Assembly: GCA_022511445.1 (NCBI GenBank)
Contig: JAFLVE010000010.1
Coordinates: 201,387-265,386, forward strand
DNA length: 64,000 bases
Direction of reading: 5' to 3'
DNA from: Clostridiales bacterium
Lineage (GTDB): Bacteria; Bacillota; Clostridia; Christensenellales; Pumilibacteraceae
Below, piece by piece: positions 51,202 to 58,872 of this stretch. How positions within the stretch are numbered: the first letter of the stretch is position 1; each line of letters begins with the position of its first letter. The translations under genes were made by a program, and so were the position numbers. The notes under the pieces were generated by a model. The model was not told the origin of the DNA and did not search any database. It saw only the letters and a program-made list of their open reading frames with translations.

Positions 51202-51918
51202 ATGGGTAGGACGGTCGAGAAACACGACAGCGATATTGACATAGTAAATGCAATTCTAAACGTATTATATAACGGCCGGAGAGAAGAGCTTGCCGAAAGA
51301 CTACTGAAAAGATTCGGATCTTTTCACGGAATTTTCCGTGCGTCTCGGGAGGATTTGCTAAAAGTAAAGGGCATGACCGAAACGTCGGCGGCGTTCTTTT
51401 CCGCCGCAGTCCCCGAATTTAGGCGAGCGCTAAGGGGTGCGATTAAGGATATAAAGCCGACGAGCGAGTTTGATTTGGTGTACCTGGCAATCGCGCTGGA
51501 CTCCGAAACCGCCGAAAAACATAGATTATTTATATACACGGACACCAACGACAAAATTATAAAATGCGAAAAAGTGACGACGGAAAGCGTTAAAAAGACG
51601 GTCGGAACGGCATGCGGAATAAACGCCGCAAAAATAGCAATAGTGGAGTACGGCAGAAGGGAAAGGAAAAGCCCGCCGGGACTTCCCGCGCTTAAATACA
51701 TAACCGAAATCGTAAAACCGCTTAACGCTGTCGGAATAGAGTTTATAGACTATATTGACTACATAGGACATAAATTCAGTAGCCTGCGCAGGGTGTTTGG
51801 CGGGGAAACGGGATATAAGGAAATCAAAGACGCAAGCAAGGAAAAATACGAAAAGCAAGCGGATTTGCTCGAAAAAACGGAAAAACTCGTCTCGGAACGC
51901 GAAACTGAAAGAAAATAA
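51202..51918 (+). CDS. RadC-like protein without the JAMM metal motif
   Basis: A 238-residue protein with RadC architecture. The N-terminal part resembles the RadC helix-hairpin-helix region (YNGRREELAERLLKRFGSFHG, ASREDLLKVKGMTETSAAFF), and the C-terminal part follows the JAB-fold layout (VYLAIALDSETAEKHRLFIY, ESVKKTVGTACGINAAKIAIV, LNAVGIEFIDYIDYIG). The HxHP...D zinc motif of active JAMM proteins is absent: the equivalent segment reads EYGRRERKSPPGLPALK. Residues after about 200 are a Lys/Glu-rich helix. It probably does not act as a metalloprotease. A GGGGAAG ribosome binding site is present. It follows the small peptide gene by 120 bases. Confidence 0.75.
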   Translation: MGRTVEKHDSDIDIVNAILNVLYNGRREELAERLLKRFGSFHGIFRASREDLLKVKGMTETSAAFFSAAVPEFRRALRGAIKDIKPTSEFDLVYLAIALDSETAEKHRLFIYTDTNDKIIKCEKVTTESVKKTVGTACGINAAKIAIVEYGRRERKSPPGLPALKYITEIVKPLNAVGIEFIDYIDYIGHKFSSLRRVFGGETGYKEIKDASKEKYEKQADLLEKTEKLVSERETERK

Positions 51919-51995
51919 GGCGATTGCGATAGTAGCGATTAACCCCTTTCGACGGATCACACCTCGCCGCTACTTTCCTCCGCGAGCGTTAATAT

Positions 51996-52017
51996 AAATG
52001 TCCTGTGGACATTTTTT
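51996..52017 (+). terminator. Terminator after the RadC-like gene
   Basis: AAATGTCC, loop TGT, GGACATTT, then TTTAG on the plus strand, about 75 bases after the stop. Confidence 0.75.
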
Positions 52018-52110
52018 AGTGAGCGCCGAGCTAGGGATCGAGCGGTGCTCAAGCGTAGGCGAGAGAAACGCTTTGCGTGAAAAGCGGACGGCAAGTGCGG
52101 CTTCGCCTTA

Positions 52111-52312
52111 GGCTCCCATGTGTAAGGGGTGCGACGCGTAAAGCAAAGACTGTCTGTAGCTAAAACGACCAAGCTGTACTTGCGACACGGAGCTGTCACG
52201 AGGCACGAGTGACGGAGGGGCTGTAAGCTACGCGCTAACGCGTTTCGGTTAAAATGATGATCGGGGCGAAATTAATTTCGGCAATGCTTTGATTAAACGT
52301 TAATGCTTATAT
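52111..52312 (+). repeat. Structured dispersed repeat copy with trailing shared segment
   Basis: GGCTCCCATGTGTAAGGGG, a diverged variable arm, TGTCACGAGGCACGAGTGAC, then CGCGCTAACGCG and AAATTAATTTCGGCAATGCT. The trailing part matches 53300-53385 closely. Confidence 0.75.
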
Positions 52313-52481
52313 AACATTACCCCGAGCGTTTTATGCCCACACGAGGTGTGCGGTCGATCCGCCGCAAGATAGAAACCGCTTTTCATTCATCGTAAGCTGT
52401 CCTTTGTAGGCGTTAGCAAAAAAGTCACGCTTGATTTGACTTGCGTGAAATAATCTACATTGTAAAACCTAATAAAAACGG

Positions 52482-52510
52482 TTGCAAAAAAACGAAGTAA
52501 AGGCTACAAT
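52482..52510 (+). promoter_or_regulatory. Promoter of ferritin
   Basis: TTGCAA, 17 bases, TACAAT, 26 bases before the ATG, followed by ACGGAGGTG. Confidence 0.75.
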
Positions 52511-52536
52511 AGGTAAAAAAACACGGAGGTGTAAAA

Positions 52537-53055
52537 ATGCTTAACGAAAAAATTGCAAAGCTCGTAAACGAGCAGGTAAACAAGGAGCTGTACTCGGCGT
52601 ATCTGTATTTGGATTTTGCTGGTTACTACGAGGACGCCGGGCTCGACGGCTTTGCTCACTGGTACCAGATTCAAGCCAAAGAGGAGCTCGACCACGGAAT
52701 GATGATGCGCAGATACTTAATCGACAACGGACTGTCGGTTAAGCTCGACGCGATTGCAAAACCCGACAAAAAGTTTTCGGACGTCGTCGCGCCGCTCAAA
52801 GCGGGACTCGAGCACGAAAAATACGTCACGAGCCTTATCAACAATATTTACTCGGAAGCGTTCGCGCTCAAAGATTTTAAGACGATGCAGTTCCTCGATT
52901 GGTTTATAAAGGAGCAGGGCGAGGAGGAAAAGAACGCCGAAGAATTACTCAAGAAAATGGAAGTGTTCGGCGGAGATTCAAAAGGACTTTACGCATTGAA
53001 CAAAGATCTCGCCGCTCGCACTTACACCCCGTCCAAAACGGGACCCGAAATGTAA
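52537..53055 (+). CDS. ftnA: Non-haem ferritin
   Basis: A 24-mer iron-storage protein that oxidises Fe(II) at a di-iron centre. The 172 residues have the expected ligands: Glu17 (NKELYSAY), Glu50 and His53 (KEELDHG), Glu near 94 (EHEKYVTSL), and Gln-Glu-Glu (KEQGEEEKNAEE) near 127-131. Length and motifs are those of the FtnA type, not bacterioferritin, which would have a haem Met. It is monocistronic. Confidence 0.96.
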   Translation: MLNEKIAKLVNEQVNKELYSAYLYLDFAGYYEDAGLDGFAHWYQIQAKEELDHGMMMRRYLIDNGLSVKLDAIAKPDKKFSDVVAPLKAGLEHEKYVTSLINNIYSEAFALKDFKTMQFLDWFIKEQGEEEKNAEELLKKMEVFGGDSKGLYALNKDLAARTYTPSKTGPEM

Positions 53056-53299
53056 AAACACTCAAAAAAACCCCATTTTTTACGCGTCGAGACCGCCTCG
53101 GCGCGTATTTTTTGCAAAAAATCGGTAATTTCGATTTTGCCGCTGAATTCGACAAATAAAAAAAGCGAGTTTTTTTGCAATCAAAAAAAGCACAAAAAAC
53201 GCAAATTTCTACAATAAAAAAATAAAAATGCGAGCTATGTTTTTAATAATAAATACAGCTTGTTTCCGGTAAAAAAGTGCGACCTCGTCCGGATTTCTC

Positions 53300-53490
53300 C
53301 GCTACGCGCTAACGCGCTTCGGTCGAAATGATGATTGGGGTGAAATTAATTTCGGCGATGCTTTGATTATGCGTTAACGCTTACATCGGTATAAAGGCTC
53401 CCCTGTGTAAGGGGAGTTGTCACGAGGCGCGAGTGACTGAGGGGCTGTAAGCTATGCGCCGCAAATTTTTCGGTCGAAATGATGTGCGGG
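53300..53490 (+). repeat. Structured dispersed repeat and shared segment, second copy
   Basis: ACGCGCTAACGCGCTTCGGT and AAATTAATTTCGGCGATGCT, then GGCTCCCCTGTGTAAGGGG with the GTCACGAGGCGCGAGTGAC hairpin and TGAGGGGCTGTAAGCT. Confidence 0.8.
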
Positions 53491-53599
53491 GCAAAAAAAC
53501 GCGGGAATGAACCTCGATTTTACGGAATAAGAAAGCGGGAGACGAAAAAATTTGTTGCTTCAAAAAAGCATAAAACTATATTAAAATTTAAAAACAGTA

Positions 53600-53628
53600 T
53601 TGACAAGAAATCGGCGCAGGTGTAAAAT
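53600..53628 (+). promoter_or_regulatory. Promoter of the Ig-domain lipoprotein
   Basis: TTGACA, exactly 17 bases, TAAAAT; ACATGGAGGTAAAAG follows before the ATG. Confidence 0.88.
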
Positions 53629-53685
53629 GATAAGTGACACAGGAAAAAGCGGAAAGCGTTTCCTATATTTACATGGAGGTAAAAG

Positions 53686-55554
53686 ATGAAGAAAAGACAC
53701 GTAGCTTTGGCAGTAGGCCTTGCTATCACTATGGGCGCATGCGGCATGGGACTTGCGGCTTGCGACACAACCGAAACTCCCGCCGGCCCCAGCCCGTTCG
53801 AGGATGACGCCAAGTTCGAAGCGGTACCCGTTACCGAAACGACGCACTTCCTCGCAGGTAACTTTGCCGTATACGGCGATCAGTGGAGTCCCGCAGGCGA
53901 TAAGCCGGTTAACGAAGAGCTTCGCTTTAAGCAGCACGCCGAAAAGGAAAATCTCTACAAGATAAGCATTGCTTTGTACGAGAAGGACGAGTTTAAGATT
54001 CGCTACGAAGGCGTAGGCTGGGGATCAGGCACCCACAAGGGCAGCATTCCCGCCGACTACCTCGTCGCCTCGCAGAAAGACAACCCGGACGGCGATATTA
54101 TCGGCGACGGCGGCTTGGGCGGCAAAAACTTCTCGGTCAAAAAAGACGGTACATACGAGATTTGGCTGACGATGAACGCCGACCAGGACATGCCCGTATC
54201 CGTTCAATACGTTCGCAAGGGCGACGCGCCCAAGCTTTCGATAGGCGTTTCGAGCGTTACGCTCGACACGGCGAAGGCGCTTCTCGAAGTCGGCGCGACG
54301 AAGAAGCTTAAGGCAACAGTACTTCCCGACAACGCCGACGATGACAAAAAGGTAGTAACCTGGTCGTCGAGCGACGAGGAGGTCGCGACGGTAGAGCAAG
54401 ACGGAACCGTAACGGCGGTTAAGAAAGGCACCGCTACCATTACCGCTACCGCAGACGGAAAGAGCGCGCAATGCGAAATCACCGTTTTGAACCCCGGCGA
54501 GGGCATTCCCGTCGAGACGATTATGCTCAAGGGCGAAAACGGCGCGGTACTCACCAAAAAATCGGGTATGCACGCCGGCGAATCCTTCACGGTAGAAGCG
54601 ACTATCGCACCGGCGGAGGCGACCATTAAAGAAGTAACCTGGTCGGTAGTGCTTAAAGAAGAGGGAACTCCGGCGACCGGCGTTACCGTTACGCCCGACG
54701 CGGAAAATGCCAATAAAGTAACCGTTAAGTGCGTTAAACCGGGCGACTACCTCGTTAAGGCTACCGCCGACGAAGTAACCTCGGAAATCGAGGTTAACGT
54801 CGTAACCGACTTCTATTTTATCGGCACTTCCGCCAACCCCGGCTTGCCCGGCTGGAGTACGCAAAATGACATTAATAATATTCCCGAGGCGCTTCGTTTT
54901 GTCGAAACCGCAGGCGTTTACAAAGCGACCGGCGTAAATCTCTATGAAGGCGACAATATCAAAGTTGCTATGCTTGCTTTAGAATGGGACGGCGCTTTAG
55001 GATTCTCGGATTTGGCGGAAGCAACGGAAACAGTTAACCTTGCAACGCAGGTTGGCGACGCTCATGACAGCAACAACATTGCAGTTTTGGCAAGCGGCAA
55101 ATATGACGTTACTGTTTCCCTTGTAGAAGATTCTTACAAAGTCTCGTTTGTGCGCACGGGTGATGCAGAAGAGGCCGCTTGGGAATACGATGTCTATGCA
55201 AAAGGCGGTTGGGGTGCCGGCGATTGGGGTGCTGCCGATTTCATAAAAGTTGGCACCGCTACGCTTAGCAAAGACAACTTAACAATTACAGCTGACATTA
55301 CAATAACGCTTACTGACGAAACGCCGGTAGAGTTTGGCTTCCAGCTTTCTCCGAAGGGACAGACGAGCGATAAGGGTTGGGGCGGCTCTTCGTTAACAAC
55401 CGATTTCAGCAATGTTGAAGGAAAGGTTGAAGCGAGTGGCGGAAACTACAAATGCCTTGCTTCGGGCACGTATAATATCACTGTAACCGTTAACGAAAAC
55501 GGTCAGTTTGTAAGCATTACGTTTAACAGCTACACCGCACCTGCGGCAGAGTAA
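53686..55554 (+). CDS. Secreted lipoprotein with Big_2 Ig-like domains and carbohydrate-binding-like modules
   Basis: A 622-residue lipoprotein. The signal peptide (KKRHVALAVGLAITMGACG) ends in a LAAC lipobox with Cys26. Then: a beta-sandwich module (HFLAGNFAVYGDQWSP, FKIRYEGVGWGSGTHKG; about 50-180) resembling SusE/F- or CBM-type folds; a Big_2 domain (TVLPDNADDDKKVVTWSSSD with EEVATVEQDGTVTAV, about 190-275), a second diverged one (VTWSVVLKEEG), and two further sandwich modules (DFYFIGTSANPGLPGW and YDVYAKGGWGAGDWG). The layout suggests a surface glycan-binding or adhesion protein; the ligand is unknown. Codon use and GC change visibly in the last third. Confidence 0.82.
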   Translation: MKKRHVALAVGLAITMGACGMGLAACDTTETPAGPSPFEDDAKFEAVPVTETTHFLAGNFAVYGDQWSPAGDKPVNEELRFKQHAEKENLYKISIALYEKDEFKIRYEGVGWGSGTHKGSIPADYLVASQKDNPDGDIIGDGGLGGKNFSVKKDGTYEIWLTMNADQDMPVSVQYVRKGDAPKLSIGVSSVTLDTAKALLEVGATKKLKATVLPDNADDDKKVVTWSSSDEEVATVEQDGTVTAVKKGTATITATADGKSAQCEITVLNPGEGIPVETIMLKGENGAVLTKKSGMHAGESFTVEATIAPAEATIKEVTWSVVLKEEGTPATGVTVTPDAENANKVTVKCVKPGDYLVKATADEVTSEIEVNVVTDFYFIGTSANPGLPGWSTQNDINNIPEALRFVETAGVYKATGVNLYEGDNIKVAMLALEWDGALGFSDLAEATETVNLATQVGDAHDSNNIAVLASGKYDVTVSLVEDSYKVSFVRTGDAEEAAWEYDVYAKGGWGAGDWGAADFIKVGTATLSKDNLTITADITITLTDETPVEFGFQLSPKGQTSDKGWGGSSLTTDFSNVEGKVEASGGNYKCLASGTYNITVTVNENGQFVSITFNSYTAPAAE

Positions 55555-55593
55555 TTTTACCCGATTAACAAATTAACCAAAAACAGACTTTTT

Positions 55594-55626
55594 GCCCGAC
55601 GGACTCCGTCGGGCTTTGTCGTTTTT
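55594..55626 (+). terminator. Terminator of the Ig-domain lipoprotein
   Basis: GCCCGACGG, loop ACT, CCGTCGGGC, then TTTGTCGTTTTT on the plus strand. Confidence 0.9.
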
Positions 55627-55745
55627 GGGATAAATGCGGCTTCTCTTAAATAAAACGTAACCGCATATACCACATCATTCCGAGCTTGTCGAGGAATCGA
55701 TCCACCGCAAAGCGGTAACCTCAAACAAATAATACGGCTTCGCTT

Positions 55746-55838
55746 TAGGCTCCCCTGTGTAAGGGGAGCTCCGCCGTTAGGCGGTGAGGGGCTGTAAGCT
55801 CCGCTCGCTATTCATTTGTGCAGTCGAAACGATGCGGG
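55746..55838 (+). repeat. Structured dispersed repeat copy
   Basis: GGCTCCCCTGTGTAAGGGGA, CTCCGCCGTTAGGCGGTGAG, GGGCTGTAAGCT. It is the cleanest short form, with both hairpins intact. Confidence 0.85.
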
Positions 55839-56048
55839 TATGCGGTAGTAATTGCGGCTACGCTTAAATTAAACGTAAATGTTTTTCCGCATCCCCCCAA
55901 GCGTTTTCCGGCTAGGCAATCCGCCGCAAAGCTATAACTATTAACCGTTTTCGACGGCTCGTACCGTGCCGCGACTTTATAAAGCAACATATAATTAATC
56001 GACAGCGTCGACAGTTTGGCAAACATTCGGTTTGTCGGCGTAATGGGG

Positions 56049-56077
56049 TTGCAATTATTCGGAATGTTTGGTATAAT
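56049..56077 (+). promoter_or_regulatory. Promoter of pepF
   Basis: TTGCAA, 17 bases, TATAAT, about 73 bases before the corrected ATG. Confidence 0.8.
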
Positions 56078-56150
56078 AGTAATCGGGAGAAAATCCTTTA
56101 GTCCGCTCAAAGTGCGGGGAGCAATTAAAATAAACTCAAACGAGGTAAAT

Positions 56151-57920
56151 ATGAAAAGATCGGAAATCGAAGAAAAATACAAGTGGCATTTAACCGACCT
56201 TGTGGAAAGCGACGAGGCGTTCGAAAAAGCCTTTGTCGAGGTGCTGTCGCTTCTTGACGGATTCAAGCAGTACGAGGGCAAGCTCGGCGAGAAGGAAAGC
56301 GCGCTTGCCTGTCTTAAGCTCGGCACAAAGGTGGACAGTCTTGTAGAAACGCTGTACGTGTACGCGCACATGCGTATGCACGGCGACATGTCGGAGAGCG
56401 TTGCCGTGGGGTTTGCAAACCGCACCGAGGCGCTCGCCGCAAAGGTGATGACCGCCGAGTCGTTTATTTCGAGCGAGCTTGGCGGGCTGAGCGAGAAAAC
56501 TATCGACGAATACATCGCCGACCCCGAATTTTCCGATTATTCGTTCTCTCTTTCTGAGATAAAACGCCAAAAGGCGCACATTCTGTCCGAAAAGGAGGAG
56601 CGGCTTCTTGCAATGAGCGCCGAGGCGCTGTCCGCAACCGACAACATTTCGAGCATGCTTATGAATGCCGATCTTAAATTCAAGCCGGTTAAAAAGGACG
56701 GGAAAAAGGTCGAGCTTACCAACGAGACCTACGGGGCGCTTGTTTCCGACGAGGACAGAAAGGTAAGAAAGGCGGCGTTTAACAATCTTTACGACGGTTA
56801 TATAGCGCATATCAACACACTTACCGCTTCCTATGCGGGCAACGTCAAGTCGGACAACTTCCACGCGCTTGCTCGCGGCTACGGCAACTGCCTCGAAATG
56901 GCGATGGACAGCGAGGGCGTTCCTACCGCGGTTTACGAAAACCTTATAAGCGCGGTCGAGCGCAATCTCGAGCCGCTCCACAGATATATCGCGCTCCGCA
57001 AAAAAATGCTCGGGCTTAAGGAGCTGCACATGTACGATTTGCACGTTCCCGTCGTCGAGAACGCGCAAATGAAGCTTCCGTACGAGGAGGCGTGCGACAT
57101 AGTCAAAAAGGCGCTCGCGCCCATGGGCAAGGAGTACGTCGGGCTTCTCGATAAAGCAATGACGGAAGGGTGGATAGACGTTATGCCCAATGACGGCAAG
57201 CGCGGCGGCGCGTACAGCTGGGGCGCGTACGGAACACACCCGTACGTTCTGCTTAACTACACGCCGACGACAAGCGACATCTTTACCATAGCGCACGAGC
57301 TGGGACACTGCCTGCACACCCACTATTCCAATTCGGCACAGCCGTTTGACAAGGCGGGATACAGAATTTTCGTCGCCGAGGTCGCCTCCACCTGCAACGA
57401 GACCCTGCTCGAAAAATATCTCATGGACACGGTCAAGGACAAGAACATTCAAAGATACTTATTAAGTTACAGGCTCGACAGATTCAGAACGACGCTGTTC
57501 CGCCAGGCAATGTTTGCCGAATTCGAGTACGAAGCGCACAAAATGGACCTCGAGGGTAAGCCGCTCACCGTCGACTCGCTTAACGGTCTGTACTTCGACC
57601 TTAACAAAAAATACTACGGTCCGTCCGTCGTGTCGGACGACAAGATAGCGTACGAATGGTCGAGGATTCCGCACTTTTACAACGCGTTCTACGTGTATAA
57701 ATACTCGACCGGCATAACCGCCGCAACAAGCATTGCGCACAACATTCTTACGCGCGGCGACTACGTAGATATCTATAAAAACAAGTTCCTCTGCGCGGGC
57801 GGAAGCAAAAAACCGTACGAAATCCTTTGCGACGCCGAGGTCGACCTTGCAACGGATAAGCCGTACGACGACGCGTTTGCGTTCTTCGCGGAGGCGCTCG
57901 ATAAGCTCGAGAGCATTTAA
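56151..57920 (+). CDS. pepF: Oligoendopeptidase F, M3 family
   Basis: A cytoplasmic zinc metallopeptidase that cleaves short peptides. The ORF track starts 45 residues too early, through the promoter. The ATG after ACGAGGTAAAT gives 589 residues beginning MKRSEIEEKYKWHLTDLVES, the family start. The active site is FTIAHELGHCLHTHYS (HExxH) with the third ligand in EVASTCNETLL. Additional conserved segments are RGYGNCLEMAMDSEGVPTAV and GPSVVSDDKIAYEWSRIPHF. The lipoprotein gene follows in close coupling (five bases). Confidence 0.96.
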   Translation: MKRSEIEEKYKWHLTDLVESDEAFEKAFVEVLSLLDGFKQYEGKLGEKESALACLKLGTKVDSLVETLYVYAHMRMHGDMSESVAVGFANRTEALAAKVMTAESFISSELGGLSEKTIDEYIADPEFSDYSFSLSEIKRQKAHILSEKEERLLAMSAEALSATDNISSMLMNADLKFKPVKKDGKKVELTNETYGALVSDEDRKVRKAAFNNLYDGYIAHINTLTASYAGNVKSDNFHALARGYGNCLEMAMDSEGVPTAVYENLISAVERNLEPLHRYIALRKKMLGLKELHMYDLHVPVVENAQMKLPYEEACDIVKKALAPMGKEYVGLLDKAMTEGWIDVMPNDGKRGGAYSWGAYGTHPYVLLNYTPTTSDIFTIAHELGHCLHTHYSNSAQPFDKAGYRIFVAEVASTCNETLLEKYLMDTVKDKNIQRYLLSYRLDRFRTTLFRQAMFAEFEYEAHKMDLEGKPLTVDSLNGLYFDLNKKYYGPSVVSDDKIAYEWSRIPHFYNAFYVYKYSTGITAATSIAHNILTRGDYVDIYKNKFLCAGGSKKPYEILCDAEVDLATDKPYDDAFAFFAEALDKLESI

Positions 57921-57925
57921 CGACC

Positions 57926-58852
57926 GTGAGTATAAATAAAAACTTCCTCAAAACAATTAAAAAGACAGCGCTTGTCGCGGCGGTCATGCTTGTTTGCGTT
58001 ATGCTTACCGGCTGCGGCGCGAGCCTTACGGTTTACGACTACACCGAGAACGGGCGGCGGGTCAACGAGTACGAGCTGAATATAGAAGCAAAGCTCGTCG
58101 AAAACATGGAGCGCTCGGCAATAACCGATTCGAACGGCAAAAAATACACCGTACCCGACTACTTCTACTCGCTGTTTAATAGGATAGGCTACTCGCTCGA
58201 GGACGCGAGCATGACAAGCGAAGGATACTACGCGCGGTTTAAAAAAACGTTTGCGGAGGGTACGACGCCAGAGCTTTTCGCGGTGGGGAGCACGGTGGAA
58301 TATTCGCTCGACTACAAGAGCAATCCGTTTACAAGGCGGTACAGCAGAGTGTCCGAAAACCCGTTTAACGGCGTTCGCGCCGCGTACGACGAGGTCCGAC
58401 CCGGGCAGTCGGGACAGATAATCCAACAGCTTAAAAACGGAATAGTCGCCGTCAACGAGTACGGCGAGACGGAAGTGCTTTTCCCGTCGGTGACGGACGC
58501 CTTCCCGTATCTCAACGGGATAGATACGGACGGACTTCTGTTAAATTACGCAACGGTGGGATCGTCGAGAATGGACTCGTCGGGGCGCAAGATAGAGGGC
58601 GATTCGAAAAACGCATTGTACGTGTTTTCGCGGTACTTCGACAACACCGACACAACGATAGAATTCGAATTTAACAGACCCGTGCCGTACGGCTGGTATC
58701 TTGTCGCGCTCGCCGCGGGCGGAATAGTTGTCGCAGTTTTTGTGCTAGTCACGCGCGAAAAAAAGCAAAAACCCACGCTTCTCGACAGATTTCCGTACAA
58801 CCCCGAGGAGTATCGGGACTACGAATCGCACTTGCCGACCAAGATAAGATAA
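57926..58852 (+). CDS. Hypothetical lipoprotein with C-terminal transmembrane helix
   Basis: A 308-residue protein of unknown function. The GTG start is five bases after the pepF stop, with only a weak GAGAG site, so it depends on coupling. The signal region (KKTALVAAVMLVCVMLTGCG) has a lipobox LTGC with Cys30. The exported domain (about 31-245) has no recognised motif. A hydrophobic helix near 250-272 (LVALAAGGIVVAVFVLV) and a basic end (TREKKQKP) put the C-terminus in the cytoplasm. This topology, with a lipid anchor and a helix, is seen in some Firmicutes membrane-complex proteins. dnaB starts 20 bases later. Confidence 0.75.
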   Translation: MSINKNFLKTIKKTALVAAVMLVCVMLTGCGASLTVYDYTENGRRVNEYELNIEAKLVENMERSAITDSNGKKYTVPDYFYSLFNRIGYSLEDASMTSEGYYARFKKTFAEGTTPELFAVGSTVEYSLDYKSNPFTRRYSRVSENPFNGVRAAYDEVRPGQSGQIIQQLKNGIVAVNEYGETEVLFPSVTDAFPYLNGIDTDGLLLNYATVGSSRMDSSGRKIEGDSKNALYVFSRYFDNTDTTIEFEFNRPVPYGWYLVALAAGGIVVAVFVLVTREKKQKPTLLDRFPYNPEEYRDYESHLPTKIR

Positions 58853-58872
58853 AATAAGATAGGGAGCAAAAT

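Larger units (their letters stand above)
51919..52536. other. Intergenic region with repeats and ferritin promoter
   Basis: No gene. It contains the RadC-like gene's terminator, a structured repeat with flanking shared segment (52111-52312), and the ferritin promoter. About 85 bases at 52226-52312 recur at 53300-53385. Confidence 0.7.
53056..53685. other. Intergenic region with repeats and the promoter of the Ig-domain lipoprotein
   Basis: No gene. 53300-53385 is the shared segment also found at 52.2 kb, 53396-53480 a short structured repeat copy, then the lipoprotein promoter. The A/T-rich first 150 bases show no strong terminator for ftnA. Confidence 0.7.
55555..56150. other. Intergenic region with terminator, repeats and pepF promoter
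   Basis: No gene. It holds the lipoprotein terminator, a TCATTCCGAGC repeat (55673-55700), a structured repeat copy (55746-55838), a diverged shared segment and the pepF promoter. The pepF track ORF begins too early inside this region. Confidence 0.7.

Noticed and set aside
54025-54864. 279-residue minus-strand ORF
   Set aside because: Antisense to the Ig-domain lipoprotein gene; no start signals.
56190-57452. 420-residue minus-strand ORF
   Set aside because: Antisense to pepF; no motifs or start signals.
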